Positions 1 to 11,540 are shown, counted from the stretch's first letter. The stretch: 42,500 nt of DNA from Botryococcus braunii (GCA_002005505.1 KV908337.1:838381-880880); one strand, 5' to 3'. The notes: generated from the sequence alone by a model not told the origin. Made by a program: numbers and translations.

Positions 1-501
1 TAGGTTATGATTTTCAATTTGTCCTGTAGCGTGAGGCACGCGCATCGGGGCCACTGCTGGCGTGGGACCGTCGTCTAGTGAAATTCCACTAGGTGGTTTA
101 AACGAGGACCAGGCTTCTCCGCAATAGACTGGCAAATCCAAAATGTTTTCTTTTCAAATGTTTCATCCAAGGATTGTTCCCTTATTTCGCGGGGGTCATA
201 ATCAAGGAGACTTGCTATCCAGGCGGTGCTCGTGGATTATAGCAAAGCCTGTCCCGTCGATGCGGCCGTTGAAGCCTCATACTAGTTCTTATTTGACTGA
301 TGGTCACCTGAGGAAAAATTGTGCGTTCAGATTGTATCGCACGGCAATATCCATGGCCTCGGCTGGCCATGGTGTCCCTCTTGCCCACCGTCGTGCTTCA
401 AATCCACGGGCAAATGTTGTCACTCTGTGTACAAATCCGCCTTCTAGGGCATGACCGCCTGAAGATCACCTCCACGTCAAGGGAACCACCCGCTTTCCAG
501 G

Positions 502-627
502 GGGCTGGTCTGACAATTGCAAGCTCAGTAGGCTTCATCTCACGGGCTGGTTTGACAATTGCAAGCTCAGGAGGCTTGATCTCACGGGCTGGTCTGGCAA
601 GCTCAGTAGGCTTGGTCTCACAGGCCA
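502..627. repeat. 42-bp tandem repeat, about 2.9 copies
   Basis: The word GGGCTGGTYTG starts at 502, 544 and 586, giving a 42-bp period. Each copy runs through CAAGCTCAG and a CTCAC end. The third copy has lost a few bases in its centre. The small open frames across it are by-products of the repeat. Confidence 0.85.
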
Positions 628-1212
628 AAGGTATCACATGAGCAGGCCCACAGCATGTCTCTGTGAATGGACACCTTCAGGAAAGGGGTTCTGGAAAGGC
701 GTGAGTTTGAATGAGCATGGGTACTGCAGGGGGAGGAGAAGACTCTGCACATCGGGGATTTCGTGTCAACGAGCACATCCAGCAGCAGCGGTGGGAGCAT
801 CGGATTTTGCTGGACTAGTTTGAGCAGGGTTCAGGACGTCTTGCGAAGGTTCTGTACATTCCTTCCTCTGTTCCCTCGGCGAGGACGGCCTTTGCTGCTG
901 TGAGGTTGCGGTGGGCCATCAATTGACCTGCCGGATCAGGCACGGCTGCGAATGAAGCAGAAAGTGGGCCCTGTATACGTTCCCATACTCCAGGTGATGC
1001 AAACATGAGTGAATGGAGCCACCTGTGGGCCCTGCATGTGGATTTGTTACAGTTGGAGGCTGCCACTTTGAAGTAAGTGGGATTCCAGACCCAACAGCGG
1101 TGCATATATGTGCACATACTACATAAGTCACCAAGATTATAACCAACGAAGGGTCGCTATTCTCTTGCAAATAAAGGACGCTCAAGGGGTCATGTGTATG
1201 TGTACAACATTG

Positions 1213-1246
1213 CATGTACATGTCCAGTTACATGGACATGTACATG
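1213..1246. repeat. Perfect 14-bp inverted repeat, 6-nt loop
   Basis: CATGTACATGTCCA (1213-1226) pairs exactly with TGGACATGTACATG (1233-1246) around the loop GTTACA. It lies in ACATGT-rich sequence, so it may be a by-product of simple-sequence expansion. Confidence 0.8.
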
Positions 1247-1809
1247 TATTGTTATATGCATACAAATGCAGTGTCTTCTCTGAGGGCCAGCCATATACGC
1301 GTACATGTTGTTGCACACCTTACAGGTCCATCTAAAGCCCATGGGCCAGGATCACTTTCCATTCATGCAAGCCTGATTCAAAATTATGACATTATGCCAT
1401 TTATGCGTGGTGCATTTATACATTCTTCAAATCATGGGGGGAGGGGGGGAGGTCGTTAAACCACTCACCGTTAATGGGCCTCGTTGTCATTATTCCGACT
1501 GGCACTTGCAATGGACAGTTGTACAAGTAGGAGTGTGCAAGACAGATTCGAACACTTGGATCCACATGGGTATTGAAGAATAGATTATAGGGTGGATTTG
1601 GACTCATCCTCTATTCTCGTTGGGATCCATATGGGTATACATCTCAAAGCACATGTGCATGCACTGCCGGATGCATGGTTGCCGTGTCCCCAGAAACTGA
1701 TGCTGTTTTGGGAAGCCATGATTTGAGGCCGTGAATTTGCTTGGTGCGAAGGTAGTCTTGGCAGTGCGGGATATTCCCTAGGATCCGGGTGGCTACCAGT
1801 TTTCTGGAG

Positions 1810-1810
<1 letters not shown>

Positions 1811-1896
<86 letters not shown>

Positions 1897-1939
1897 CGTG
1901 CGTGCGTGTGTGTGTGTGTGTGGGTGTGGGTGTGTGGGT

Positions 1940-1998
<59 letters not shown>

Positions 1999-2024
1999 CG
2001 CGCGTGCGTGCGTGCGCGCGCATG
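1811..2024. repeat. (TG)n microsatellite ending in (CG)n
   Basis: About 80 bp of pure TG is followed by TGCG repeats, GGGTGTGG variants, more TG and a closing run of alternating CG. The apparent Cys-Val and His-Thr reading frames on both strands are artefacts of the dinucleotide. Confidence 0.97.
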
Positions 2025-2389
2025 CAATTGTGGTTGTGGTTGGTTGGCTTATCGGCCACTGACGGATGAGACGGTTGCAGGCCTAGCATTTCCCACTGCC
2101 AAAGCAAATGCGCACCGGCGGAAGTTCTGAAGGAAGAACCTTCAATCTCAGGCACGAATAGACCCTCCTTGGTTAAGGCCTTTCCCTTTCCTTCATAGGC
2201 CTCCTTTCCTATATATGTACAACGCATGAATAGGTGAAGCTGCAGGCAGTCTCACCCTTTTGAATCTATATGCTGGAGGTGATATGGGCCATTGTGAAAG
2301 GAACTGACGGTACCGATTCGTGCCAAACCTTGATGGCGAAAAAGTGTTAGTTTACGATAAGGGGTGCAAACTGCTCATCATGATGCTGG

Positions 2390-2604
2390 AAGAAGGTGAC
2401 GCTATGTGACAGAACCCGGTGGTGGAAGGGAGTGACGCTCCGTGACAGAATTGATCGTGAAAGGGACTGATGCTGCGTGAGAAAATCTGACGGTGGAAGG
2501 GTGTGACGCTCCGTGACAGAATTGATCGTGGAAGGGACTTATGCTGCTTGAAAAAACCTGACGCTGGAAGGGTGTGACGCTCCGTGACAGAACCTGGACC
2601 CTGA
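2390..2604. repeat. 71-bp tandem repeat, about three copies
   Basis: The core GTGACGCTCCGTGACAGAA starts near 2432, 2503 and 2574, exactly 71 bp apart, with a more diverged copy at the left end. Each unit also holds an internal half-repeat of the type GGAAGGGnnTGATGCT, so the array has a nested structure. Confidence 0.85.
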
Positions 2605-3218
2605 TGGTTTGTGGAAGGTAGATGTTGGCGTTGGAGGGGTGTTGTGTGTCTAAGGTTGCGCAGCAAGCTGAGTTGGGTAAGCCTGTTAAATCTTACAAGG
2701 ACCATTCATTGATCATTGGGTGCAGATCGATCAAAGATATCCTGAGATTCCAAAAGCCGTCTGTATCCAGCATTTCCCCCTTTCTTGCAAATACAAATGT
2801 CCGTGCACTTCTCCATTACCACACTGTCCTTCTCCATCGATCTGGCTGTGGATGTGCGTCAAGCCCGCCATCTTTGCAGTCCTTGCAATTACTTACAGGG
2901 TAAAGTTTCGTCCAGAGTGAGATTTCCCCGAAGTGGTTTATTATAATTTAATCAGCATGATCTGGGAGGGTGGGGAGGGGGGCGGGGGGCAGGGAGGCCT
3001 TGCCAGCCACCCCCCCCCCCCCAAAAAAAAAAGCGACAATGCAAAACAAAAGGCTTGAAAGATCTGCCTGGCGTTCAAAGATTCAAATGAATGATACAAG
3101 TATTTAGATGGAAACCGACGCATATCCAAACAGCGAACCCACACATATGTGTGTGCGACGTGTATACGTAGACACACATGCATGGTGTATTCTGATGGAG
3201 GAAGGGCAGTGGGTGCAG

Positions 3219-5863
3219 ACCGCGATCAAAGAGGAAGGACCCCGACTACGAGGAGCTGGCGTCTGAGGAGCTGAGCACGGAGCACTTGAGGGAGTCGGGC
3301 GATGAGGCAGAGGACGTGACGGAGGACAGTGGGCGGCAACAGCTGAGCCCCAGCTTGGGGCCCATAGGGAGGGGCCGCGGGGCGCCCTCCGGCGTTGAGG
3401 GCGCCCAGGTGCAGAAGAAGAAGGTCGGGCGGCCTATTGCTTTTCAGGGCGATGTGAATGCCCCTCATCTAACAGAAGCTGAGCGCCGCCGCCTTCGAAG
3501 GTATGCACAAGCCTGGTGCTTCGCCCGTAGGCCCCCCAATTCCTTGCGACCACCTTCTCTTCCTCCCCTCGCCCCTTCTCTTTCTCCTCCCTCTCTTCCT
3601 CCCCCGCCCCCTTCTCTTCCTTCCCCCGCCCCCCTCTCTTCCTCCCCTTCTCGTCCTCCTCCCATCCTTTCCTTCCCGCCCCCTCCCCATTCTACTGATC
3701 AACTTTCTTCCTCTCCCTTACTCCCCGCCCCCGACCCCTTTAATAACCAACGGTAGCCTAGTTTAGCAACCCCTGGTTAAGTAATTACTTATAAGCCCTA
3801 CTAACCTTGCTCTACCAATTGGTAGAGTAAGGTAAGTAGGACTCGTTGTTAATCTAGTTAAGAACCCCTGGTGGCCCCAGTTAACCAACCCCTGGTTATC
3901 TTACTTAACAGCCCCTAGTCACCCTAATAAATCGACCCCTAGTCTCCCTTAGCTAGCCAGCCCTAGACATCCCAGTCAAGCAACCCATGGTCACCCTAAT
4001 TAATCAAACACTAGACACCCCAATAAACCACGACCTAGGCACCCCAGTAACCAGTCCCTAGCTATTCACCCTACTTAATCAACCCCTCAACACCCTATGT
4101 AATCAACTCTGTGTTCTGAATCTGCCGGTGTCGGCTTCGGTGGTTTGGCTTCCAAGTATTCCTTGATCCAGTCTGTTTCGCGAGTTCAGATTAGCTCATG
4201 ATGCAGCCTGCGTCTCATGTGTAGGTGTATGCCAATAATGTCAGGGTTCTCAAGCTCCCCCATAAATTTGGTCGAAAGAGAAGGAAGACGGAAAAGGATG
4301 GGAGGGACGCAGAGCAAAACGAAAAAGGGAAAGGGAGGGGTGGGAAACACGGGGGCAAGCGGAAGACTGATGATTTAATGAGGGCACTTGGAATCTCTTC
4401 CGGTCTATGAAATTCGGTACCAGCCATGCTGGCCACTGTTAGTACAGTACATCCGGTTAGCCATCCTGGGCCACTAATTGTACTTCGGAATGCCCGACCA
4501 GCCATGCTGGCCACTTGCCGTACAGCACGTCCGACCAGCCATGCTGGCCACTGGAAGTACGAGTACTGGTGTAACACCAAATGAATTTGGCACCTACTGG
4601 CGAAGGGTTGGAGTGCAGGAGGGAGGCCAACAGAGAGTCAGCCCGGCGAGTCCGCATGAAGCGGCAGGCCGTTCTCGAAGAGGTGCAGGTGAAGGTAAGC
4701 TTCCCCCCGAAGCTGCCCAAGAAGAAGCCCCCGACCTCGCCACGCCCGAGCCATGAACTCCAGTATTGCGAGGTCAACAGAGGAGGCATCCTACCAAATA
4801 AGACGAGTGGCGGAGATTTTATTTTTTATTTTTTATTTTTTATTTTTTATTTTTTATTTCTTAAATTTTTTATTTTTTTGGTGGTAGTTGACACAGGTGG
4901 TACAGGCTGGATGCCGCCTTCCCCAGCTCTGGTAATCTCTGTCCGGGACCACCCCGGGGGGTGGGGGAACCCTAAAGCCCACGCAGATGCAGCTGTGGAA
5001 TGTATAGATCTCTCTGACCTCCCACCCCCCCCCCCACCCGCCCCGCGCGGCCCCGGAAGGACATTACCGGAGCGGGGGGAGACGGCATGCAGCCTTTACC
5101 ACCTGTGTTAACTCCTTCTGCATCCTGCATCGATGCATTCCTTGTGGAGAGGAGACGGCACCGATACTGGCACGGAGAGGAGGGCTTGGAGGTTCTGATC
5201 CACGGCAGGGCAAGGAGGCGTATATGAGAGACAGATCTTCCAGAGGAATCAAGGCAGAGACAGATCTCCTAGAGGGGTGGAAGGGCCGGCGCTGAGGGAG
5301 GAGCGAATGGGCGAGAGGGGGTGGAGATAAAAGTGGGGCGGTTTCTGGGGGTTTGCGATCCCTCAAATTTGGCAACCCCCCAGCAAAGCCCCTTCTTCAC
5401 TGGGCCACTGGGGAAAACGTAGCCCCCGAACGCGGCAGCGTACGCGTCGAAGGCGGGAGCTTGTGCAACGCGTCTTTCGTAACCCAGCCTTTTTTGGCAA
5501 GGCTCGAGGTTGGATATGCTTCATTTCTCCTGCAAGAGGATGCAGCAGTAGCCCTTTACTGCTCTGCAGGAGTCACCTCTGCACCCTTATTCCGGGGCCC
5601 TTGGAAAGCAAGTGGGGGACGGGGGAAGGAAGGACGCACTTCGGTGCAGCTCTGTGATCTTGGGGGACGTGGAAGATGCTCGGTGCAAACGGGCTCGATC
5701 TGCATTACGCACGGGCCTAGAATCTCGGAGGTTTGTCGTTTCTGTTGAGGGTTCCGCTATCGCCAAGAGGCTTCCGCGTATCCTACCTGAATGTCCGAGC
5801 CATGGCGGACGTCTCGCAAGTCACTAGTGCAGGACATGCTTTCTAGCAAATGCTGTGTGTGTG

Positions 5864-5930
<67 letters not shown>

Positions 5931-6262
5931 CGCGCGGTCGCCCTTGTGTGTGCACTCGCGCGTGCGTGCGTGTGGGTGGGTGGGTGTGTTTGGGGGGGGG
6001 GGAGGTGCTGTGAGGATGGATGGCATCCACCATAAGCTGCTTTTGCCCCCCGCCTTCTGTCATGTGATGCTCTGGGGAAGTCGCGCAGGTCAATCTGCTC
6101 CAGGAACAAAACCAGCGGCTGCGAGGGCATCTGGAGGAGGTGGAGGGCCACAAGCGGACGCTTATGCACCAAATGTCCCTTCTGCGTGATAAGTGGGCGG
6201 CCGCTGCGGCCGAAAATTTCAAGCTGCAGTCCGAGCTGTCCTCCCTGCGCCGCACTCTGGAG
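3219..6262 (+). CDS. bZIP transcription factor, core exons (5' and 3' ends incomplete)
   Basis: Three exons join in frame: 3219-3500 (ends phase 2 at AAG|GTATGC), 4619-4694 (acceptor GTGCAG, ends phase 0 at AAG|GTAAGC) and 6089-6262 (acceptor GCGCAG, donor GAG|GTTTGC). Exon one encodes a charged segment with KKKVGRP and ends ERRRLRR. Exon two supplies the basic region NRESARRVRMKRQ, which fits the bZIP pattern N-x7-R. Exon three is a coiled coil. Counting the basic-region Asn as 1, heptad positions are V19, L26, L33, V40, L47, L54, A61, L68 and L75. The register is unbroken across the second intron, which fixes that splice. By family, it is a dimeric nuclear DNA-binding protein of plant type. 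Val stands where most plant bZIPs have Ser or Cys before the last Arg (NRESARRVR). No start Met is visible: exon one is internal. The 3' exons are uncertain; see 7224, 8806 and 9842. Confidence 0.93.
3755..4105. repeat. Degenerate short tandem repeat in bZIP intron
   Basis: Roughly 25-30-bp units vary on the theme AACCCCTAGTCACCCTAAT (also CCCCTGGTTA). About a dozen diverged copies lie in the intron between the first two bZIP exons. A C/T-rich stretch (3545-3720) precedes them. Confidence 0.7.
4420..4562. repeat. About 38-bp tandem repeat in bZIP intron
   Basis: CAGCCATGCTGGCCACT, itself nearly palindromic, recurs near 4421, 4458, 4497 and 4535, each followed by a GTAC-containing spacer. The array ends about 55 bp before the basic-region exon. 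Confidence 0.8.
4816..4878. repeat. (ATTTTTT)n heptanucleotide repeat
   Basis: A 7-bp A/T unit repeats about six times and then decays. It lies in the bZIP intron between the basic-region and zipper exons. Confidence 0.9.
5853..6001. repeat. (TG)n-(CG)n-(GTGG)n compound microsatellite
   Basis: Pure TG runs to about 5921, then 14-15 bp of alternating CG, then GTGG/GTGC repeats and a G run ending about 6001. It lies within 90 bp of the acceptor of the bZIP zipper exon. Confidence 0.95.
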
Positions 6263-6360
6263 GTTTGCATCATCACAATTTTTAGATCAGGATCTTTATG
6301 TAGCTACTTAGTCTCTTAAGACTGAGGAATCCTTTTTCAATCATGCAAACTTATGTGTAT

Positions 6361-6438
6361 TTGATGTGATGCATGATACTTGATTAATACATTATACATG
6401 CTAGTATAAGGTGTAATCAAGCATTCTGCATCACATCA
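6361..6438. repeat. Imperfect 26-bp inverted repeat
   Basis: The left arm (6361-6386, TTGATGTGATGCATGATACT and on) pairs with the right arm (6414-6438) with about three mismatches around an A/T-rich loop. It stands in sequence rich in ATGCAT, just after the zipper exon. Confidence 0.65.
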
Positions 6439-6762
6439 GTTATCATGTATCATTTATGCATCTTGGATCGAGCATGCATAATGTATCATCTACCATGCAG
6501 GCATGTACTACTACATGCATTACATCAATTGACTGCAGCGTTGCTGGGTGTCTGGTTTGATTTCCGTGCTGGCGGACTCCACTGACTGGATTGATTCAAA
6601 ATTCTATTGCACTTATGTCACGTCATGGGCTCCGAACGGATGCCTATGCCCTGTTCCGCACATTGCTTGTTTTGTACGTGGCATGGCATGTACAAGCAAG
6701 TGACGACCGTCATCGGTTGCTGGTGTGGGGGCCTTGTCCTATGGTGGGTTCAAAGGGAAGGA

Positions 6763-6790
6763 CGACCCTTCATGAGCTCATGAAGGGTCG
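6763..6790. repeat. Perfect 28-bp palindrome without loop
   Basis: CGACCCTTCATGAG is followed directly by its exact reverse complement CTCATGAAGGGTCG. The centre contains GAGCTC. Confidence 0.9.
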
Positions 6791-6924
6791 CGAAGAGTTG
6801 GGTCTGGCGCCATCAGGTTTGTGCTTCTTCATTTCTACCCCTCTCCAAGAAGGGTTTATGGCAACAAATGTTTAATACACAACATCACTGATGTAACACG
6901 TGAAAGAGCGTGTGAAAGAGGGCG

Positions 6925-7030
<106 letters not shown>

Positions 7031-7223
7031 CTCCGCCCCCCCCTTCTCTCACCCCGTCCGACTTGACACCCCCCCCCCAAGACACACACACATTTTAAGG
7101 CACACAGCCAAAATGGCGAATGAGCGTCTGCAGTACAGTTATGTAGTGCATTTACGGATCTTCTTGCTGCAATGCGTGCCGGAAGTCGGTGGTCAGGACA
7201 AGGCAAGGTCTGGCGGCGTGCAG

Positions 7224-7395
7224 GTCCAGCACACGCATCTGCAGTTGCTGCAGCTTGGGGCTTCAGGCCCTTCAAGGGAAGCCCGAAGCAGCGGAAGAGA
7301 GAACCAACACATGGGCCGCCAACCTTCCTTTGGCCTCTCCTTTTTTCGCTCCTCCAGTCTGGATCTTGGACCTCCCCCCCTGTTGCAGCCCGATG
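7224..7395 (+). CDS. Candidate bZIP exon (tentative)
   Basis: After the acceptor GCGTGCAG, a frame opens with VQHTHLQLLQLGASGPS and continues through SRE/SSG-rich sequence to a possible donor GATG|GTGTGT. It starts in phase 0, which fits the end of the zipper exon at 6262, and ends in phase 1, which fits the inner acceptor (9852) of the exon near 9842. Support is only phase and the open frame. It competes with the candidate at 8806. Confidence 0.25.
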
Positions 7396-7456
7396 GTGTG
7401 TGCCCACTTGTCTTACTCGGCACTCACAGTGGCTCCACACCCCCATTCTTTTGAAA

Positions 7457-7457
<1 letters not shown>

Positions 7458-7538
<81 letters not shown>
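7458..7538. repeat. (GT)n microsatellite
   Basis: About 40 uninterrupted GT units. Confidence 0.98.
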
Positions 7539-7540
<2 letters not shown>

Positions 7541-8805
7541 ATTGTGGCTGGCGACATACACCCTCCCTCCCCTCAAAACAAGGGGTAAATGAATGAATGT
7601 ATAACTGTATATTACACCTTATCCGTTATGTCGCACACTACCCTTCAAAAGACGGGGTTATATAACGAGGCCGCATGCATACCGGGTGGCAGTAGTTCAT
7701 GTACAGGCACATGCGGCTGGTGCTCTGTTACAATCGCGTCTTGCTCGGTTGTCACACGAGGCTCTGTAGAACTTTATTCGAGAACATCTCTCAAACAGTT
7801 GTCACCGCTTCACCTTGCTCAAAGGGTGGTCCATGTGCCTGCTTCACATGTTTTCATTCGGCACCACTGATGCGTATCACTTCCATCGGTTCCCTGGGTG
7901 TAATTAGACCCGGCACACGCGGAGACGAGATTACGTAAGCACCACCAATACTCCCCATGGTCCCCATACCTACACGAAGGGCCTTGGCCTCCACCCAGCA
8001 TAACCAAGCCCTTGAAGAAAATCACAGACAGACCAATGTGCATACAATTAGTTCCTGGTTGGTGGCGGGCGACCCCGTCATCCGGATAGATCCACAGCAT
8101 CCCCAGCAACCTGTGGATGTACACGGAAACAGGGACGTGGTGTAGAAGTGAAGGTTTTATTACCTAACAGGGGGATGCTTACACTCGAATATGAGTGAGT
8201 ACACGTTTGAAATAGTGAAAGCTGTTATTGGAACATGCCTAGGGTGTAATCCCTGGGTGTAATTGCTCAACCCTATCAGAATCGCCGCAGATTAATCTAG
8301 TACCTAAAATTAGGACTACTATTTAACTACTTAAAAATACAGATAAAACAGAGGAGGAGGGGAGGGGGGATTGGGAGGGGAGGGAGGGAAGGAATTGTAT
8401 TGTTATTGAAAACCTGTCGATCGAGGGCATATGCATGCACTACAGGCTGTAGAGCATGCATTGCTGACACATTTTGAGTCCGGATATTTGACGATTCTAC
8501 CACGTTAACGTTCTTTTGTTCGGTGGCCTGTCTGTGCTCCTCGTCTTGCATGAGACGTGAATGCATCCTCAGAGACGGGCCAATGATCTCTCTGCAAACC
8601 ACCGTGGGGTGTGCTGCACGTGAATGCACAGGGTTGGCGAACCAGCCGAGTCATGCCCTCAGTCATCTGTTAAGGCGGGACAGCTTTTCCCTTCACAACG
8701 TCCCCGACTACCTGGGGCCTGGGCCCTCCTTCTCAGGTGGAATCTCCTTCTTCAACTGCATATGTGCTTGTCAGGGAAAATTTCACCTCGCTTTTCGCTT
8801 TTCAG

Positions 8806-9153
8806 TTACACAAGAGGAAATCACACGCCCCCGCACCATCCTCAAGCAAAACCATACCCCAACCCGATCCCCCAACCCCATCCCCATCCCCCAGCCCCAT
8901 CCCCAACATCCCCCAACCCTTTTCGCAACTCCATCCCCCAACCCTTTTCGCTTTCACTACTACCACGCTCGGTGGAATAAAGAGGGTATCCGCATTGTCG
9001 CTGGTCGACGAATTCGCAGCGCTCGGAGTACGGGAAACGAACACCACGAATGTTCGTACGAGCAGCAATTCAGTGTACTCGGAATCGCGCGCACAGATCC
9101 GGATACCCTCTAAGTGGCTGCTTGATCATACTTGGGCAGTAGCCATTGCCTAA
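8806..9153 (+). CDS. Candidate Ser/Pro-rich exon, perhaps of the bZIP gene (tentative)
   Basis: A very good acceptor (CTTTTCGCTTTTCAG) opens a phase-0 frame beginning LHKRKSHAPAPSSS. It passes through a Pro/Ser/Gln minisatellite (CCCCATCCC-type repeats, 8870-8950) into VSALSLVDEFAALGVRETN and stops at 9153. Phase 0 fits direct joining to the zipper exon at 6262. The coding end is not fixed: GTACGA or GTGTAC inside the frame could be donors. The minisatellite part could be non-coding. Confidence 0.3.
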   Translation, partial: LHKRKSHAPAPSSSKTIPQPDPPTPSPSPSPIPNIPQPFSQLHPPTLFAFTTTTLGGIKRVSALSLVDEFAALGVRETNTTNVRTSSNSVYSESRAQIRIPSKWLLDHTWAVAIA

Positions 9154-9841
9154 TTTTAACCAAGGACCATGTGTCATCTGTTGAGGGTGCCGATGCCGTA
9201 GAGACCAATGTATGATGCAGGGGACATTTTGTACGAAATGGTAAACCTTGGTAATCAACAAGGTTCTTTCTTCTTCGAGGTAGGCAGGCGTGACTAAACG
9301 TTCAACCTGTAATCCTTGCTTCAGGCTTACTCTTTAGGATATGTAGATCTTGGCCCAGGGCAGCTGGGCTCCCCCCCCCCCCCCTCCCCACCACCCTCTC
9401 TTTCCGCTTGCCTTCTGCTCTTGGCAGCAAAACTTTTTCAGTCCAGCCACCAAAGGCTGATGCATTTGGTGGGACCCGGGAAAGGTAGACAGGGTGCCTG
9501 ATTGCTGTTCATAAAAAACGCAAGCTTTTCGCTGTTCATGGACTGGTACAATCTTTGATATCATTCCGTAATGGGATGGGAATGGGATCAAGCCGTAATG
9601 GGACAGAGTCCCCTGATCAAAGCACCACCAGATCACAACTCCCTGCGTTATGAGAACCATCTTAAATAGTGGAGTTCTTTGAATGTTTCTCTCACTTTAT
9701 ATCCATTTTTTCCGCACAAAACATTTCGTGCGGAATCGATCCGAGACAGAATAGTTTTGTAACGCTAGATCGTCATACCTCAGCATGCATGAATGCTCTC
9801 TTATGGCAACCTTCATGTTACGGACTGAAATATGTTTTCAG

Positions 9842-10163
9842 CAGTGCCTCAGGCCAGACTGTGTGTCGAGGGTCAGGACTGTATGACCCTGGAGGGAACG
9901 CCACAGGGCCCGGGCCGATGCCTTCAGCGTTTGCAGCACCGATAGCGCAGCAGGGGGGATCCATGCACGACCGTGCACCAAGCGGCTACCTGTGGGGGGG
10001 CGCAAATCTTGGAGACGGAACGCCAGCTCCTGGCGGTGGGAGGGCAAACGGGGATTTGCGTGAAGACACCGGCCTGCTTTCACGCCTGGCAGACGCCGCA
10101 GACGCTGTTGCTACCCCAACTGACTCACGCGCCCACTCTCCGGCACGGGGCTCTGAGCTCTAA
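9842..10163 (+). CDS. Probable C-terminal exon of the bZIP gene
   Basis: After the acceptors ATGTTTTCAG (exon from 9842, phase 2) or CCTCAG (exon from 9853, phase 1), a GC-rich frame runs about 105 codons to TAA at 10161-10163. It encodes a Gly/Pro/Ala-rich tail with segments such as GLYDPGGNATGPGPMPSAF and LREDTGLLSRLADAADAV. Composition matches the first bZIP exon and differs from the A/T-richer flanks, and no other + strand gene begins between 6262 and here. Gene membership is inferred from strand, composition and position only. Confidence 0.5.
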
Positions 10164-10455
10164 TTCTAAACCCTCTAGCCAATTCGATTGCCATCTAGGC
10201 TATGTAACCTAGCTAGCCTCTTCATAGCTACATGGAAGTTGATCAACTTTCATCCAGGCTATACCCACTAAATTTTTCGTCTAGGCTAGTTCATCACCTT
10301 TCAACGAGGCTAGCCACGACCTTCCAACCAGGCTAGCCGTCAGCTTCTATCTATGCTGGCCATAGGGTTCCATCTAGATCTCGGCTGGCCATTAATTCCA
10401 ACTAGGCTAGCTGTGAACTTCCTTCTTGGCTTCCATAAGCGCCGCCATCAGCTTC
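10164..10455. repeat. Degenerate tandem repeat directly after the putative bZIP stop
   Basis: Roughly 28-32-bp units of the type AACTTCCATCTAGGCTAGCC recur about nine times with heavy divergence. The CTAG-rich theme resembles the intronic array at 3755-4105 in style but not in sequence. Confidence 0.65.
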
Positions 10456-11139
10456 CATCTGAGCTGCAGCTGCTGATAATGCAGGTAGGCAAGTCAGTTT
10501 GAAAATGCACTCCATCTTCCATGCGTGCACCCACACGGGTTTACCCAATGTTAATTAATCCCACGACGTCAATGTGTTGATGTTCCCGCCCCTCTGTGTT
10601 TAAGGTGATCTTCCGTGGCATTGCGTTAATGAATATTCTGACGTGCACATGTGTTATCATTGCTGATGAGTGGTGGGCGTGACGGTAGCTACCTTTCTAT
10701 AGATGCAGCCGTTCTTTCAGGCTTTGGCAGATTCTCTGGTATAGGCAACTCAGATTCCACAGCTTCTGGCCACTGGCAGGCCTCTGCTCCCTCCTCGCGT
10801 GGATGATGTGTCGGGGGCCGCGCGCCTGATTCTAGGAGGCCTACTAGAGTACTTCCTGTTGCGCATGCATGTTTGAAGAGGGGCCCCTCCCTGTTACCAC
10901 TCTAAATCCTTCGAGTGATTGTGAAATTCAGCAGACGCACGGACTTCGGGAGAAACAAGCATGTAATCATTCTTGTTAAGAAGCTGTGCGACAACCGACA
11001 CCTCTTCGGAGGTTTGCACGTTATACCTGGGGCCATGCATGAGCCATCATATATAAATGAGCCACAATCAAAAACGTGTTAACACTCGTGTCAACCATTC
11101 CGTGATCAACCGCTTCCGGGCAGGCCAATTACCCTTCAG

Positions 11140-11241
11140 GATGGCATGGTCATCCGGATCCCATGGGACGCCCGCAACCTTCTAACACGGCGCCTTTATG
11201 AGAGCCATGAGGGGCTCCGTGAGCTCCTGATGATCTACAGG
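11140..11241 (+). CDS. Possible short exon of unknown gene
   Basis: A good acceptor (ATTACCCTTCAG) precedes an open frame reading DGMVIRIPWDARNLLTRRLY and then ESHEGLRELLMIYR, ending at a possible donor AGG|GTGTGA. The residue mix looks like real protein, but I recognise no family and found no partner exon. It could be a further exon of the bZIP transcription unit or chance. Confidence 0.2.
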
Positions 11242-11540
11242 GTGTGAACACGTCGCCCGTTGCCATGTGGGTCACTTGATGTGGCCGGCGTTAGATGTTG
11301 GTATCGGGTGTGAGTTCTGAAAGTGACCGTTTTGTATCTCCAGGACCAAGAGCGAGACAGACAACCCGGCCGGACGAACACTGGCTGCCTAGGCCTGGCA
11401 GTTGTTTGTCCTACTTTGCGGTAGCCTCGCTCTTGGGAATGAGTGCATAAAGACTGAAGCCTCTTGGAAAAAGTGACTTTGTCCCCTTGGGCCGAAGGGG
11501 GGCCCGGGGAGCGCTTGCATATGTGAAAGGCCTTGGCGGA

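Larger units (their letters stand above)
1..3218. other. Spacer upstream of the bZIP core; no recognised gene
   Basis: I recognise no exon here. The stretch holds a 42-bp tandem repeat (502-627), a short hairpin (1213-1246), a long TG tract (1811-2024), a 71-bp tandem repeat (2390-2604) and a poly-C/poly-A run near 3007-3032. The first certain bZIP exon at 3219 begins in mid-codon and has no in-frame ATG, so at least one upstream exon of that gene must lie here or beyond the left edge; I could not pick it out. Confidence 0.6.

Noticed and set aside
502..627. Regular 42-bp repeats considered as a CRISPR-like array
   Set aside because: Units are contiguous and lack unique spacers; the 38-, 71- and 80-bp arrays are likewise ordinary tandem repeats, and the genes are eukaryotic.
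1644..2227. Long His-Thr and Cys-Val reading frames on both strands
   Set aside because: They are translations of the TG/CA microsatellite; the same holds for similar frames around 5.9, 7.5, 13.2, 16.5, 17.4, 20.6, 24.5, 26.3, 28.7, 33.4 and 40.5 kb.
8523..9113. 196-codon + strand frame
   Set aside because: It crosses the Pro-rich minisatellite in a different frame from the phase-compatible candidate exon at 8806 and has no acceptor in phase.
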